From the NCBI RefSeq assembly GCF_012563545.1, contig NZ_CP050804.1, positions 434,001 to 498,000 on the forward strand: a stretch of 64,000 bases of DNA, given 5' to 3'. Within the stretch, counting starts at the first letter, position 1. Each line of letters opens with the position of its first letter. Shown in pieces: positions 8,866-17,360 of the stretch. Source of the stretch: Arcanobacterium buesumense (lineage in GTDB: Bacteria; Actinomycetota; Actinomycetes; Actinomycetales; Actinomycetaceae). The notes beneath the pieces are model-generated. The model was not told the origin of the DNA. It made no database searches and saw nothing but the letters and a program-made list of their open reading frames with translations. Position numbers and translations under genes: made by a program.

Positions 8866-9016
8866 TTGCTGGGATAGTGCAGGACAGGATGGATATACTG
8901 TCGGTGATATTCAGAAAGGTTTCAATTCGGACTCTCTTGACTCTTGGGTTCAATGTGGCTATACAAGTTGCGATGGTTGGAAAGTCCAGCAACGTCTAAT
9001 TAATTGTATGTATTAG
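8866..9016 (+). pseudogene. C-terminal part of a small Cys-containing peptide gene cut by the IS
   Basis: Directly after the IS right end a frame runs without a start codon to TAG at 9014-9016. It includes GYTVGDIQKGFNSDSLDSW, then VQCGYTSCDGWKVQQRLINCMY. It is rich in Ser/Thr/Asp with three Cys near the end and stops 17 bases before the GTG of an ABC half-transporter. The layout resembles a peptide precursor followed by its exporter. I cannot assign a family: the CxxxxC...W spacing is only vaguely like class IIa bacteriocins. A competing frame, ATG at 8890 for 36 residues (MDILSVIFRK...), cannot be excluded. Confidence 0.35.
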
Positions 9017-9033
9017 AGCTATGGAGGTGTGCG

Positions 9034-10764
9034 GTGAAAACGTTTGATGAATATCCGGGGTGGTTGTGGGCGTTGCGGTATGGGTTTAGTGTTTCACGAT
9101 TGTGGAGTGTTATTTCTTCTGTGCTGATTTTCGCGGTTGCGTTTCTTCCGGCTATTAACGTTGTGGTCGTGCGGTTCCTATCGGAGACCTTGATTGATGC
9201 GAAGTCTGCAATGCTGATGCTAGTTCTAACGGGATCCTTATTCGGTACTGGAGGAGCACTACAGCAAATAGCGAATGCGTCATCGCGGATAAATGCGCTA
9301 CGGGTTAATACTCATGCTGGTGATCAATTCGATCGCAAAATGACCCATGTTCCGGCTGTATTATACGAGTCCGAGGAATTTATGAGCACGGTGCGCAAAG
9401 CACGCCAATGTATTTCTGAAGGGCATCCGTCCTCACAGTTTCAAGCGTCGATCAATATCGTCAGTGCAGTCATCACTGCGGGAACGTTAGCTGTTGCACT
9501 GTACGATTTGAGTGCGAAGGCTGCGTTTATTAGTATTTTTGCTCCGATCCCGACTGCGCTCGCATATGCCTGGTATGGCCGGCAAGAAGCAAAGTATTGG
9601 CCTATTGCTGCTGAGTTTAATCGTCGCTCGGTTTATTTGCAGGACCAGTTCTCCTATTATCGTACAGGTTCAGAGTTGGCTACCATGAACGCGACGTCGC
9701 AGCTGGCTCTAGGTGCGGCGCAGTCGCGTAGGGATTATCGGAAAATTCGTGAAAAGCTCGAAGGGAAGTCGGTTATTTCTGACTCTCTATCTGGCATGGT
9801 AACGACGGTGTTGTTCATCGTCGCTCTGGTGTTCTTGTATCGGGATGCGCAACATGAGGTCGGTGCGGTGTTCGCTGGAATTATTGGCTTGATGAGTGGT
9901 ATTTCAGCAATGGCTGGAATCGGATATCAAGTAGGTGAGCTCGCTATTTCTATGCCAGCAAATCACCATTTGCGTGAACTGCTCCAGATCGATACGAGCA
10001 AACCACAAGAGTCCATCATCAGTGACGTGACTAGTGTGAGTGTTCAGAATGTCGGTGTTCGCTATGATGACCTTCAGGCTGTGCGAGACGTAGCATTCAA
10101 TGTTGAGCAAGGCTCGTTGTGTGCGTTGGTTGGCGAAAATGGGTCTGGCAAGACAACGATGATCAAAGCACTCCAAGGAGTTCAAAATGACGTGAGTGGG
10201 TCAATCCTTGTTGATGGTAAAGCGTTGAACTTAGCAGATTCGCGGCAGTGGTTCGCCTTCGCTTCAGTGCATCAAGACTATGGCAGATACGAGCTATCAG
10301 TGCGAGATTTTGTGACGTTGGGTGTGCCAGAATCGGTCATTTCGGAAAGTAGTATTGCTGAGGCGATGCGCTTTGCTGAAGCCGAAGAGTTTGTAAGCGC
10401 ACTTCCGCAAGGACTGGATTCGATGCTGGGAGTCCAATGGGGTGGAAGTGAGCTCTCTGGTGGGCAATGGCAGCGACTTGCGATTGCACGAGCTGTGCTC
10501 ACCGACGCTCCAGTTTGGTTCATGGATGAGCCGACGAGCGCGGTGGATGCTCCAACCGAGCAACGCATCTTTGATAGGTTAGCGCGCGAGGCCGAGCGCA
10601 GAATCATCATTCTTAGCTCTCACAGAGTCTCCACGCTGCGAGGAGTAAAGAACATCATCGTTCTCAAGAACGGAACAGTGTGTGAAACCGGGTCCTATCA
10701 AGAGCTGATGGAAAACGAGACCGAGTTTTATCGCATGTTTAGCACTCAACTCGAAACCGCTTAA
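9034..10764 (+). CDS. ABC half-transporter (membrane domain fused to ATPase), peptide-exporter-like
   Basis: This gene encodes 576 residues. GTG at 9034 is chosen because GGAGGT lies 7 bases upstream; an in-frame TTG at 9004 lacks a site. The membrane domain is about 15-310 with five to six hydrophobic segments. The nucleotide-binding domain is about 335-570 with Walker A GENGSGKTT, signature LSGGQWQR, Walker B VWFMDEPTS and H-loop LSSHR, all intact, so it should be an active exporter as a homodimer. No C39 peptidase domain is present. It follows the truncated peptide ORF by 17 bases, suggesting peptide export. Other cargo, such as a lipid or drug, is possible because this architecture is shared by many ABCB-type exporters. 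Confidence 0.85.
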   Translation: MKTFDEYPGWLWALRYGFSVSRLWSVISSVLIFAVAFLPAINVVVVRFLSETLIDAKSAMLMLVLTGSLFGTGGALQQIANASSRINALRVNTHAGDQFDRKMTHVPAVLYESEEFMSTVRKARQCISEGHPSSQFQASINIVSAVITAGTLAVALYDLSAKAAFISIFAPIPTALAYAWYGRQEAKYWPIAAEFNRRSVYLQDQFSYYRTGSELATMNATSQLALGAAQSRRDYRKIREKLEGKSVISDSLSGMVTTVLFIVALVFLYRDAQHEVGAVFAGIIGLMSGISAMAGIGYQVGELAISMPANHHLRELLQIDTSKPQESIISDVTSVSVQNVGVRYDDLQAVRDVAFNVEQGSLCALVGENGSGKTTMIKALQGVQNDVSGSILVDGKALNLADSRQWFAFASVHQDYGRYELSVRDFVTLGVPESVISESSIAEAMRFAEAEEFVSALPQGLDSMLGVQWGGSELSGGQWQRLAIARAVLTDAPVWFMDEPTSAVDAPTEQRIFDRLAREAERRIIILSSHRVSTLRGVKNIIVLKNGTVCETGSYQELMENETEFYRMFSTQLETA

Positions 10765-10940
10765 GGGGTCCTGGCGTAGCAATCAGCGAGCGTGGGTCCG
10801 GATCAGTGGCGTTCCTCGTCTGCCCGACGCCGATCGGCGGCTGGTGTCTCGTTAGCTGCGTATCACCCTATTGTGCGCTGTGCCGCCTATATGAAACATT
10901 AATGGTCGAAACAATACGGCCTAGTGCGAATAATGCCCGG
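10765..10940. other. gap with no recognisable gene
   Basis: After the exporter stop no ORF or RNA was recognised. The stretch leads into the glgX-like scrap at 10941. No strong hairpin with a T tract was seen. Confidence 0.4.
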
Positions 10941-10990
10941 TTAGTTCTCCATACTTCCGCCTAGCAGTACTGCGACTAAGGAGAGGGCTA
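10941..10990 (-). pseudogene. 3'-end fragment of a glgX-like gene
   Basis: On the minus strand the bases read LALSLVAVLLGGSMEN and a stop, aligning with the last residues of the intact glgX 1.2 kb away (SVAVLLGGSVES, stop). The differences are mostly third-codon changes (GTA/GTG, CTG/TTG, GGC/GGT), so this is the tail of a paralogue that evolved as coding DNA before truncation, not a fresh duplication. Similarity continues about 20 bases past the stop. Only about 17 codons remain. Confidence 0.55.
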
Positions 10991-11049
10991 GAGTGCTTGT
11001 TTACCGCGTTTATATACTGGGTGTTTTTACGGCTATGGTTGTTCTCGTT

Positions 11050-11433
11050 CTAGTGGATACGTGCCGTGTGGGATCCCAGCCAGTCATTGACGTAACTGAG
11101 TTCGGCGTGTGTGGCGATTTTTAAACCAAGTTCGATGAGTTCTTCATTTGTGGCAGTCAGCTCGAAGCCTTCAAGTTTCAGGTAGATGCCCATAATTGTC
11201 ACTCCGGTTCGCTTGTTCCCATCAATAAATGGGTGGTTGCTAATGAGTGAATGTGCGAGTTTAGCAGCTCTGCGGATTGGATCGGGATAGAGGGGATAAT
11301 GGTCGAAGGTCTGAAATGGGGTTGCGAGTGCAGACTCTAGTAAGCTTTCATCTCTTAGACCGTTTATTCCGCCAAAACGGTTGATTAAATAAGTATGTAC
11401 ATGTTCTACTTGAGCGCGACTTATGACTTTCAT
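11050..11433 (-). CDS. doc: Doc-type Fic-domain toxin
   Basis: This gene encodes 127 residues, the normal Doc length. The Fic motif is HPFIDGNKRTG (near 67-77), the Doc variant with K instead of the G of AMP-transferring Fic proteins. Doc toxins of phage P1 type phosphorylate elongation factor Tu and stop translation. RFGGINGLRDESLLESAL near the start is the usual Doc N-terminal motif. The start overlaps the antitoxin stop by 4 bases (ATGA-type coupling), so the two are made together. Confidence 0.92.
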   Translation of the reverse strand: MKVISRAQVEHVHTYLINRFGGINGLRDESLLESALATPFQTFDHYPLYPDPIRRAAKLAHSLISNHPFIDGNKRTGVTIMGIYLKLEGFELTATNEELIELGLKIATHAELSYVNDWLGSHTARIH

Positions 11434-11693
11434 TTCGCAAGTTCGCGCAGTGCCTGTTCGTAATTATCGGCAAACTGGTGAGTTAGTTGGGCGATCACAT
11501 CGTCTGCAACAGTCTCTTCCTGATTATCTATACTGACCGCGTTTTCTACGTCATCGAAACGCATCACAATATACTGAGGCCGATTGTTTTTCATAATGAC
11601 CACTGGCCCGGACGATTCTACTTGCCGGGCCACTTTCGAAAAGTTCTGATTTGCCTCACGCATGGACACCATTGATTCAGAATTGACTAACAT
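11430..11693 (-). CDS. phd: Phd/YefM-family antitoxin
   Basis: This gene encodes 87 residues. ATG at 11693 has GAGGT 8 bases upstream. The N-terminal half is the Phd DNA-binding fold (VSMREANQNFSKVARQVESSGPVVIMKNNRPQYIVM, here given only as the family landmark SMREANQNFSKVA). The C-terminal tail (about 55-87) is acidic and would be the Doc-neutralising segment. It precedes and overlaps the toxin gene; in this family the antitoxin and complex repress their own promoter, which should lie at about 11694-11760. Confidence 0.9.
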   Translation of the reverse strand: MLVNSESMVSMREANQNFSKVARQVESSGPVVIMKNNRPQYIVMRFDDVENAVSIDNQEETVADDVIAQLTHQFADNYEQALRELAK

Positions 11694-12145
11694 AAAATCA
11701 TACCTCTATCGATAATTTGTAGGATAATTCTAGCCTACTTATGTGTTGATTGAAAGTATTTTTACACAACCGTCAAAACGAGAGGAAGGGAGCTAGCAAG
11801 AATAATCTAGCTCCCGAGTTAAAACCGCTAAGAGGTGTGTTCGACCGATGACCTTTGATCGCTACCTATTCGATGATGGCTATTTTATGGGTGCGGTCAT
11901 GCTGACGTGTGCAGCGAAAATGTAGCGAATGCAGCGATAGCTTGATGATTTGCCTGTGAAGTCTGCCCGAATCCGCTATTGCAAAAGTGCTGCCATAACG
12001 GCAGTAGTTCGATTTTCCTCGCTAGGTTGAGACCCAAAAGGCGGATAGGCACGGTAGGATGCTATACAACGCTCTCATGTCGCTGGGCGCTTTTTTGCGC
12101 ACGCAAAACACGAAACAACGCAGCAAAGTGCGAACAATGCCCGGT
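11694..12145. other. gap between antitoxin and glgX
   Basis: About 450 bases with no supported gene. It contains the antitoxin promoter region near 11694-11760 and one hairpin (11788-11815). The remainder shows nothing recognisable. Confidence 0.45.
11788..11815. terminator. 9-bp hairpin upstream of the toxin-antitoxin pair
   Basis: GGGAGCTAG (11788-11796) and CTAGCTCCC (11807-11815) form a perfect stem with a 10-base loop. No T tract follows on the plus strand. It may be an old terminator or an element end. Confidence 0.35.
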
Positions 12146-14329
12146 TTAGCTCTCCACACTTCCACCAAGCAATACCGCCACCGAGAACGGTGCGAGGGTC
12201 AGATGCCCACCGGGGGCAATATGCTCCGTGTGGTCGCGTGGGCGTTCCCATTGGCTGGCCCACATCAACTCAAAATCAGTACCGCGTCCCCACGGAAGCG
12301 TGACCTGTTCAGCCTGAGCCTGACCGTTAATAATCACCAACGCATCGCGACTTATTCCACGCCCCGAACGCAGCATTTGCACCAACCGGGCCTGGGGATC
12401 AAACCACGTGTAGTCCTGCATCTGGTTGCCAGAAGCGTCCAACCATTCCATGTCACGTAGCGCGTCGCCCTCGCGCGGACTGCCGGTAAAGAACTGGGTC
12501 GGGCGGAACACCGCATGTTCCCGGCGCAACTGCAACAAGAACGACGTCGTTGCCAACATGTTTTCTTCATGTTCGCCAAGCTCCCAATCCAGCCACGATA
12601 GCGGCGAATTCTGGCAGTACGCATTATTGTTGCCATGCTGGGTTTTCAAGATTTCGTCTCCGGCTGTGAGCATCGGAGTGCCGGCAGCCAAAATCAAACA
12701 CGCCATCAAATTACGCGCCGATTTACGCCGCATCGTCATAATAGCCTCCGACGCGCTACCTTCAACTCCGTGATTCCACGACAAATTATTATCGCTACCG
12801 TCACGATTATCCTCCAAATTCGCGTCATTATGTTTATGCGAATAAGCGGTCAAATCGTTGAGCGAAAAACCATCATGTGCCGTCACAAAATTCACCGAGG
12901 CATGCACGCCACGTCCACCAGGGAGTCGGCCGTGGCCGAACAAATCAGCAGAACCAGCCATGCGGGTAGCTAAATCGCGCAAATCAGAACCGTGCCCGCC
13001 GTGAAGCATTGCAGCCGGCTCCGAAAGCCAAAACGAACGTAACGTATCACGGAACCGATCGTTCCAGTCCGCCGTCGGCACCGGGAACTGGCCAGTACGC
13101 CAACCGCCATAACCCACATCCCACGGTTCGTTAATCAGCTTCACAGTGCGCAGAACCGGATCGGTTGCCATCGCACTATAGAGCGGATGGTTCGGGTTGA
13201 AATTATCGCCCTCGCGCCCCAAAGTCACCGCCAAATCGAAACGGAACCCATCAACGCCGATTACTTCAACCCAGTAACGCAACGAATCCAACGTCATCCG
13301 AATCACTGACGTGCGGCGGAAATCGAAAGAATTGCCACACCCCGTGGTGTCCTTAAAGGCCCCCGGATTAGCTGAATCGTGGCGGTAGTACAGTGACGAA
13401 TCAAGCCCCCGCCAGGAAACCGTCACGCCGTCTGTCCCAGCTTCACACGAATGGTTGTAGACGACGTCGAGCAGCACCTCAATACCAGCCGCATGCAACG
13501 CGGCCACCATATTCTTGACCTCGTCAAGAACCGCTTGCCCGCCAGCTTGTTGACTGCTTTCGGTGGCGTAACTGGGCTCGGGTGCGAAAAAGCCGAGCGT
13601 ATTGTAGCCCCAATAATTCTCCAAGCCTTTATGAGTCAAAAATGGTTCACTCATTTTGGCATGAATAGGCAACAATTCGATTGCGGTGATACCCAACGAT
13701 TTCAGGTGTGTAATCGTCGCAGGATGGCCTAAGCCAGCATAGGTACCACGTAGTTCTTCTGGCACGCCCGGCAGCGTCTTCGTCAACCCCACAATGTGAG
13801 CTTCATAAATAACAGTCTCATCCCACGGAGTATAGGGGTGACTAGTAGGGGCAGGAGTATATGGCAGAATAACACCGAGTGGGCCATAAGCGCCCGAGTC
13901 ACGTTCGTCGCGCTCAGCAAAGTGAGGCGTGCCGTCGTCGTCAATAACGTATCCATACAAGGCAGGGTTTAACTGCGGAGATCGCCCCACCGCACGCGCA
14001 TACGGATCAAGTAACAACTTTGCTGGATTGTAAACATGACCGGCGGCTGGATCCCAGCGTCCATCAGCACGAATACCATAGAGTTGACCAGCTTGGATGC
14101 CCTCAACATGACCAGACCATATGCCGTACATACCAGGGTTAAGAGCGACTTGGCGTTCAGAACTAGGATTGTCCGGATCAACAAAACAAGCCCACACAGC
14201 GGTTGCATGGGGTGCTTCGATAGCAATATCAACTCCACCATCAACTAGATGTGCCCCTAATCGTGGCGGAACGCTGCAGACTGGTTGTGCGAGCGGAGCA
14301 TGAGGGTATGGCATATTTGTAATAGTCAC
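12146..14329 (-). CDS. glgX: glycogen debranching enzyme GlgX
   Basis: This gene encodes 727 residues, the usual length for GlgX. It has an N-terminal CBM48-like beta domain (about 20-130), then a GH13 alpha-amylase barrel with region I DVVYNH, region II GFRFDLAV (nucleophile Asp), region III INEPWDVG (acid/base Glu) and region IV TAHDGFS. A C-terminal beta domain ends in VAVLLGG. It hydrolyses alpha-1,6 branches of glycogen limit dextrins in the cytoplasm. The start is GTG 14329 or ATG 14314; neither has a strong ribosome site. It is monocistronic and divergent from nudC, with 58 bases between. GC content appears higher than in the accessory region next to it. Confidence 0.95.
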   Translation of the reverse strand: MTITNMPYPHAPLAQPVCSVPPRLGAHLVDGGVDIAIEAPHATAVWACFVDPDNPSSERQVALNPGMYGIWSGHVEGIQAGQLYGIRADGRWDPAAGHVYNPAKLLLDPYARAVGRSPQLNPALYGYVIDDDGTPHFAERDERDSGAYGPLGVILPYTPAPTSHPYTPWDETVIYEAHIVGLTKTLPGVPEELRGTYAGLGHPATITHLKSLGITAIELLPIHAKMSEPFLTHKGLENYWGYNTLGFFAPEPSYATESSQQAGGQAVLDEVKNMVAALHAAGIEVLLDVVYNHSCEAGTDGVTVSWRGLDSSLYYRHDSANPGAFKDTTGCGNSFDFRRTSVIRMTLDSLRYWVEVIGVDGFRFDLAVTLGREGDNFNPNHPLYSAMATDPVLRTVKLINEPWDVGYGGWRTGQFPVPTADWNDRFRDTLRSFWLSEPAAMLHGGHGSDLRDLATRMAGSADLFGHGRLPGGRGVHASVNFVTAHDGFSLNDLTAYSHKHNDANLEDNRDGSDNNLSWNHGVEGSASEAIMTMRRKSARNLMACLILAAGTPMLTAGDEILKTQHGNNNAYCQNSPLSWLDWELGEHEENMLATTSFLLQLRREHAVFRPTQFFTGSPREGDALRDMEWLDASGNQMQDYTWFDPQARLVQMLRSGRGISRDALVIINGQAQAEQVTLPWGRGTDFELMWASQWERPRDHTEHIAPGGHLTLAPFSVAVLLGGSVES

Positions 14330-14387
14330 GTCTTATATTGTGGCAAATTTATGTAGTTTTCGGGCGCTGAGGCGGTAAGGTTGTGCT

Positions 14388-15272
14388 GTGGATGAACTAA
14401 CACACATGTATGATCCGTTAGTAGAGTGTTGGAATAGCAATGATATCGGGGTTAGTCCCGATCTGGTATTCGATGAAGATCGAGCCCGAATCATGTTGGT
14501 TTGCGACGGCAATATCGCGATGCAAGAACAAGAGATTTTCTGGTATCTCGGTCAATACGATGAAAAGGAGCTGATATATCTAGTCTCCGATGCTAACTAT
14601 GACTATTTTGTGCATAGTCTTGATAGTGCTGGCGAAAATCTATTCAACAGTGATTCGAGAATGAGTGACCCGTTTGTTGATATTCGTACAGTGACAGGAG
14701 ATATTTCCCCGAAGAACATGTTACTGATATGGGGTGCGCTGGCACTGAGTGCATGGCACCAGCGAGCTATGTTTTGTGAGAAATGTTCTCACCCGTTACG
14801 CTCGGAAGGTTGGGGACGACGACGGGTGTGCGGTTTAGGACATGTTGTTTTTCCGCGTACTGATCCGGCAGTTATTGTGGGAGTTATGGACTCCCAGCAA
14901 CGCCTACTTGTCGCCCGGAATAGTCGTTGGCAAGTAGGGCGCATTTCGGTATTGGCAGGGTTTGTTGAACCAGGTGAAACATTTGAGTCCGCGGTACGAC
15001 GTGAAGTGCGGGAAGAAGTTGGGGTGGAACTGGATAAGGTTCGTTACCTTACTTCACAACCTTGGCCTTTTCCTGGGTCACTGATGGCCGCATTTTACGG
15101 CACTACCAGCGATGAAGAAGTCAGACCGGATCATCAGGAAATTGCGGAAGCTTTCTTTATTACTCGGCAGCAGCTTCGTGAGCGAGTGGCCTTAGGCGAG
15201 TTATCTTTACCGCCGCGTGTATCAATTGGGCGAGCGTTAATTGAGCATTGGCTTGCCCGAAACGACGAATAA
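14388..15272 (+). CDS. nudC: NADH pyrophosphatase, Nudix family (NudC)
   Basis: This gene encodes 294 residues. A zinc ribbon (FCEKCSHPL ... RRVCGLGH) sits near 130-155 and precedes the Nudix box GFVEPGETFESAVRREVREE, followed by VGVEL. The SQPWPFPGSLM block after the Nudix box is the NudC-specific SQPWPFPxS motif. The enzyme splits NAD(H) to NMN(H) and AMP and can remove NAD caps from RNA. GTG at 14388 follows TAAGG; an ATG at 14406 is the alternative. It lies 87 bases ahead of uvrD2 on the same strand. Confidence 0.93.
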   Translation: MDELTHMYDPLVECWNSNDIGVSPDLVFDEDRARIMLVCDGNIAMQEQEIFWYLGQYDEKELIYLVSDANYDYFVHSLDSAGENLFNSDSRMSDPFVDIRTVTGDISPKNMLLIWGALALSAWHQRAMFCEKCSHPLRSEGWGRRRVCGLGHVVFPRTDPAVIVGVMDSQQRLLVARNSRWQVGRISVLAGFVEPGETFESAVRREVREEVGVELDKVRYLTSQPWPFPGSLMAAFYGTTSDEEVRPDHQEIAEAFFITRQQLRERVALGELSLPPRVSIGRALIEHWLARNDE

Positions 15273-15359
15273 TCCACAGGTTATCGGCGGCTCGGCACCT
15301 TGTGGGAGATCTTAGATAGACTGATGACTAGCATTTGAAGAGAAGAAAGAGGTGGGCCG

Positions 15360-17360
15360 ATGTATGCGGATAAGTTATTGGAGTCTTTAGATCCAGATCA
15401 GCAAGAAGTTGCGCGTCATGTCACCGGCCCGATGGCAGTACTTGCAGGTGCTGGTACTGGAAAAACTCGCGCTATTACCCACCGTATTGCTTATGCAGTA
15501 CACAGTGGCATATTTGATCCGCACAATATTCTAGCTGTCACATTCACCAATAAAGCTGCGTCAGAAATGCGTTCTCGGCTTCGTGATTTAGGAGTACGTC
15601 CGGTGAATGCACGAACATTTCATTCGGCTGCATTATCGCAACTACGTCATTTTTGGCCACAGGCGATAGGTGGGTATGTGCCAGAAATCAAAGAATCAAA
15701 ACTAGCGTTAGTTTCGGGTGCTGCAGCATCGCTAGGATTTGAAACAAGCAAGCCAGCCATCAGAGATTTTGCTGCGGAAATCGAATGGTCGAAGGTTACG
15801 TTATGCCCGCCAGAAGAATATGTTGAACGCGCTACGCAACAGCAACGTGATTATGTTGCCGGAACAACCTATCAAGATATTGCTCATCTGATTTCACGAT
15901 ATGAAGATGTGAAAGCCGAACGTGGGGTTATTGATTTTGAAGATGTCATTTTGTTGCTTATTGGCATGATGCGGGACGAACCAGAAATTGCTTCAATTAT
16001 TCGCCATCAGTATCGGCATTTTGTTGTTGACGAATTCCAAGACGTTTCTCCCATGCAATATCGGCTTTTGCAGTTGTGGCTTGGAGACCGGCGAGACTTG
16101 TGCGTCGTCGGTGATGTTGCGCAGACCATTTACTCATTTGCTGGTGCACAATCAACCTATCTTTCACAGTTTTCACAGCATTTTCCGCAAGCTAGCATCG
16201 TGACACTTCATCGTGATTACCGCTCTACTCCGCAGATTGTGGATCTAGCAAATACTGTTATTGGGCACCAAGATGTTCCTGGAGCAGTTCATCTCACATC
16301 AATGCTCCCATCTGGAAGGCCGGTAAAATTTGATGCCTATGCTGATGACACTGATGAGGCTAACCATATCGCCGGTAAGATTCTCTCGCTGGTAAATGAC
16401 GGATTGAAATATTCAGATATTGCTATTTTATATCGTACTAATGCTCAATCAGTGGCGTTTGAAACAGCACTAACAGAAGCTGGAATACCAGTATCAATTA
16501 AAGATGCTGAACGCTTCTTTCAACGCAAAGATGTTAAAGAAGCAATGGTTACGTTGCGTTCTATTGCTCGTCTCCCGCAACACAAGGGGCTTGAGGACAC
16601 CGTGATTGATGCACTTAAACAAGTTGGTTGGCGGCCAGAACCTCCGGTTGGACACGGAGCCATACGGGAGCGGTGGGATGCATTAAACACATTACGTGAA
16701 ATTGCTGCTGCTATGGAAGAAAAACGGGACGCTTCAGTAGAAGAGTTTTTAGCGGAAATGGCTGAGCGAGCTGAAATGATGAATGAACCGGTATCAAATT
16801 CGGTTACGTTAGCCTCGTTGCACGCCGCCAAAGGACTAGAATGGCAAGCAGTATTTTTGGCAGGCATGAGTGAAGGTTTGATGCCTATTTCATTAGCGAA
16901 AGGCATAACTGGGATCGAAGAAGAGCGACGGTTACTATACGTCGGAATAACTCGTGCGCAACATGACTTATTTATCTCCTATGCTCGCGGTAATAGTGGG
17001 CGTGCAGATCGTAAGCGCTCGCGGTTTTTAGATGACGTCTGGCCACAAGAACTATCTCGGGCAACTCAAGCAAGAAAGAAATCAGCGCAGCAAGCCCAAG
17101 AATTCGATCTCTACCACAGTGAAGACAAAGAACTGTTAGCAGAACTTTTTCGATGGCGCCAACGTGTAGCTGATGAAGCTCAGCGTCAGCCTTATGTCAT
17201 TTTCCACGAATCCGTTCTGCGTGACATAGCTATTAACAAGCCGCGCAATCTTGTTGAACTTGGAAAAATAAAAGGGATAGGAACAATTAAACTATCCAAT
17301 TTTGGGGAAGATATTTTAGAGATTATTCATCGAACATCAATCGGTTCTGGCCGAGGCTGA
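15360..17360 (+). CDS. uvrD2: superfamily 1 DNA helicase UvrD2 with HRDC domain
   Basis: This gene encodes 666 residues. Helicase motifs are motif I GAGTGKTRA (near 30), Ia VTFTNKAASEM, II VVDEFQDVS, III VGDVAQTIYSFAG, IV HRDYRST, V LHAAKGLEWQ and VI RRLLYVGITRAQ. The C-terminal HRDC domain (about 585-666, ending IKGIGTIKLSNFGEDIL) is the mark of actinobacterial UvrD2. It is an ATP-dependent 3'-5' helicase for DNA repair and is essential in mycobacteria. AGAAAGAGG precedes the ATG. Its last 34 bases overlap the end of the convergent ThiF-like gene. Confidence 0.95.
   Translation: MYADKLLESLDPDQQEVARHVTGPMAVLAGAGTGKTRAITHRIAYAVHSGIFDPHNILAVTFTNKAASEMRSRLRDLGVRPVNARTFHSAALSQLRHFWPQAIGGYVPEIKESKLALVSGAAASLGFETSKPAIRDFAAEIEWSKVTLCPPEEYVERATQQQRDYVAGTTYQDIAHLISRYEDVKAERGVIDFEDVILLLIGMMRDEPEIASIIRHQYRHFVVDEFQDVSPMQYRLLQLWLGDRRDLCVVGDVAQTIYSFAGAQSTYLSQFSQHFPQASIVTLHRDYRSTPQIVDLANTVIGHQDVPGAVHLTSMLPSGRPVKFDAYADDTDEANHIAGKILSLVNDGLKYSDIAILYRTNAQSVAFETALTEAGIPVSIKDAERFFQRKDVKEAMVTLRSIARLPQHKGLEDTVIDALKQVGWRPEPPVGHGAIRERWDALNTLREIAAAMEEKRDASVEEFLAEMAERAEMMNEPVSNSVTLASLHAAKGLEWQAVFLAGMSEGLMPISLAKGITGIEEERRLLYVGITRAQHDLFISYARGNSGRADRKRSRFLDDVWPQELSRATQARKKSAQQAQEFDLYHSEDKELLAELFRWRQRVADEAQRQPYVIFHESVLRDIAINKPRNLVELGKIKGIGTIKLSNFGEDILEIIHRTSIGSGRG

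Noticed and set aside
8890-9000. 36-codon ORF MDILSVIFRK... before the ABC exporter
   Set aside because: No good ribosome site; the overlapping Cys-containing frame has better spacing to the exporter. Kept only as an alternative.
12059-12460. 133-codon ORF on the plus strand opposite glgX 3' end
   Set aside because: A shadow of glgX on the other strand; no ribosome site or family match.
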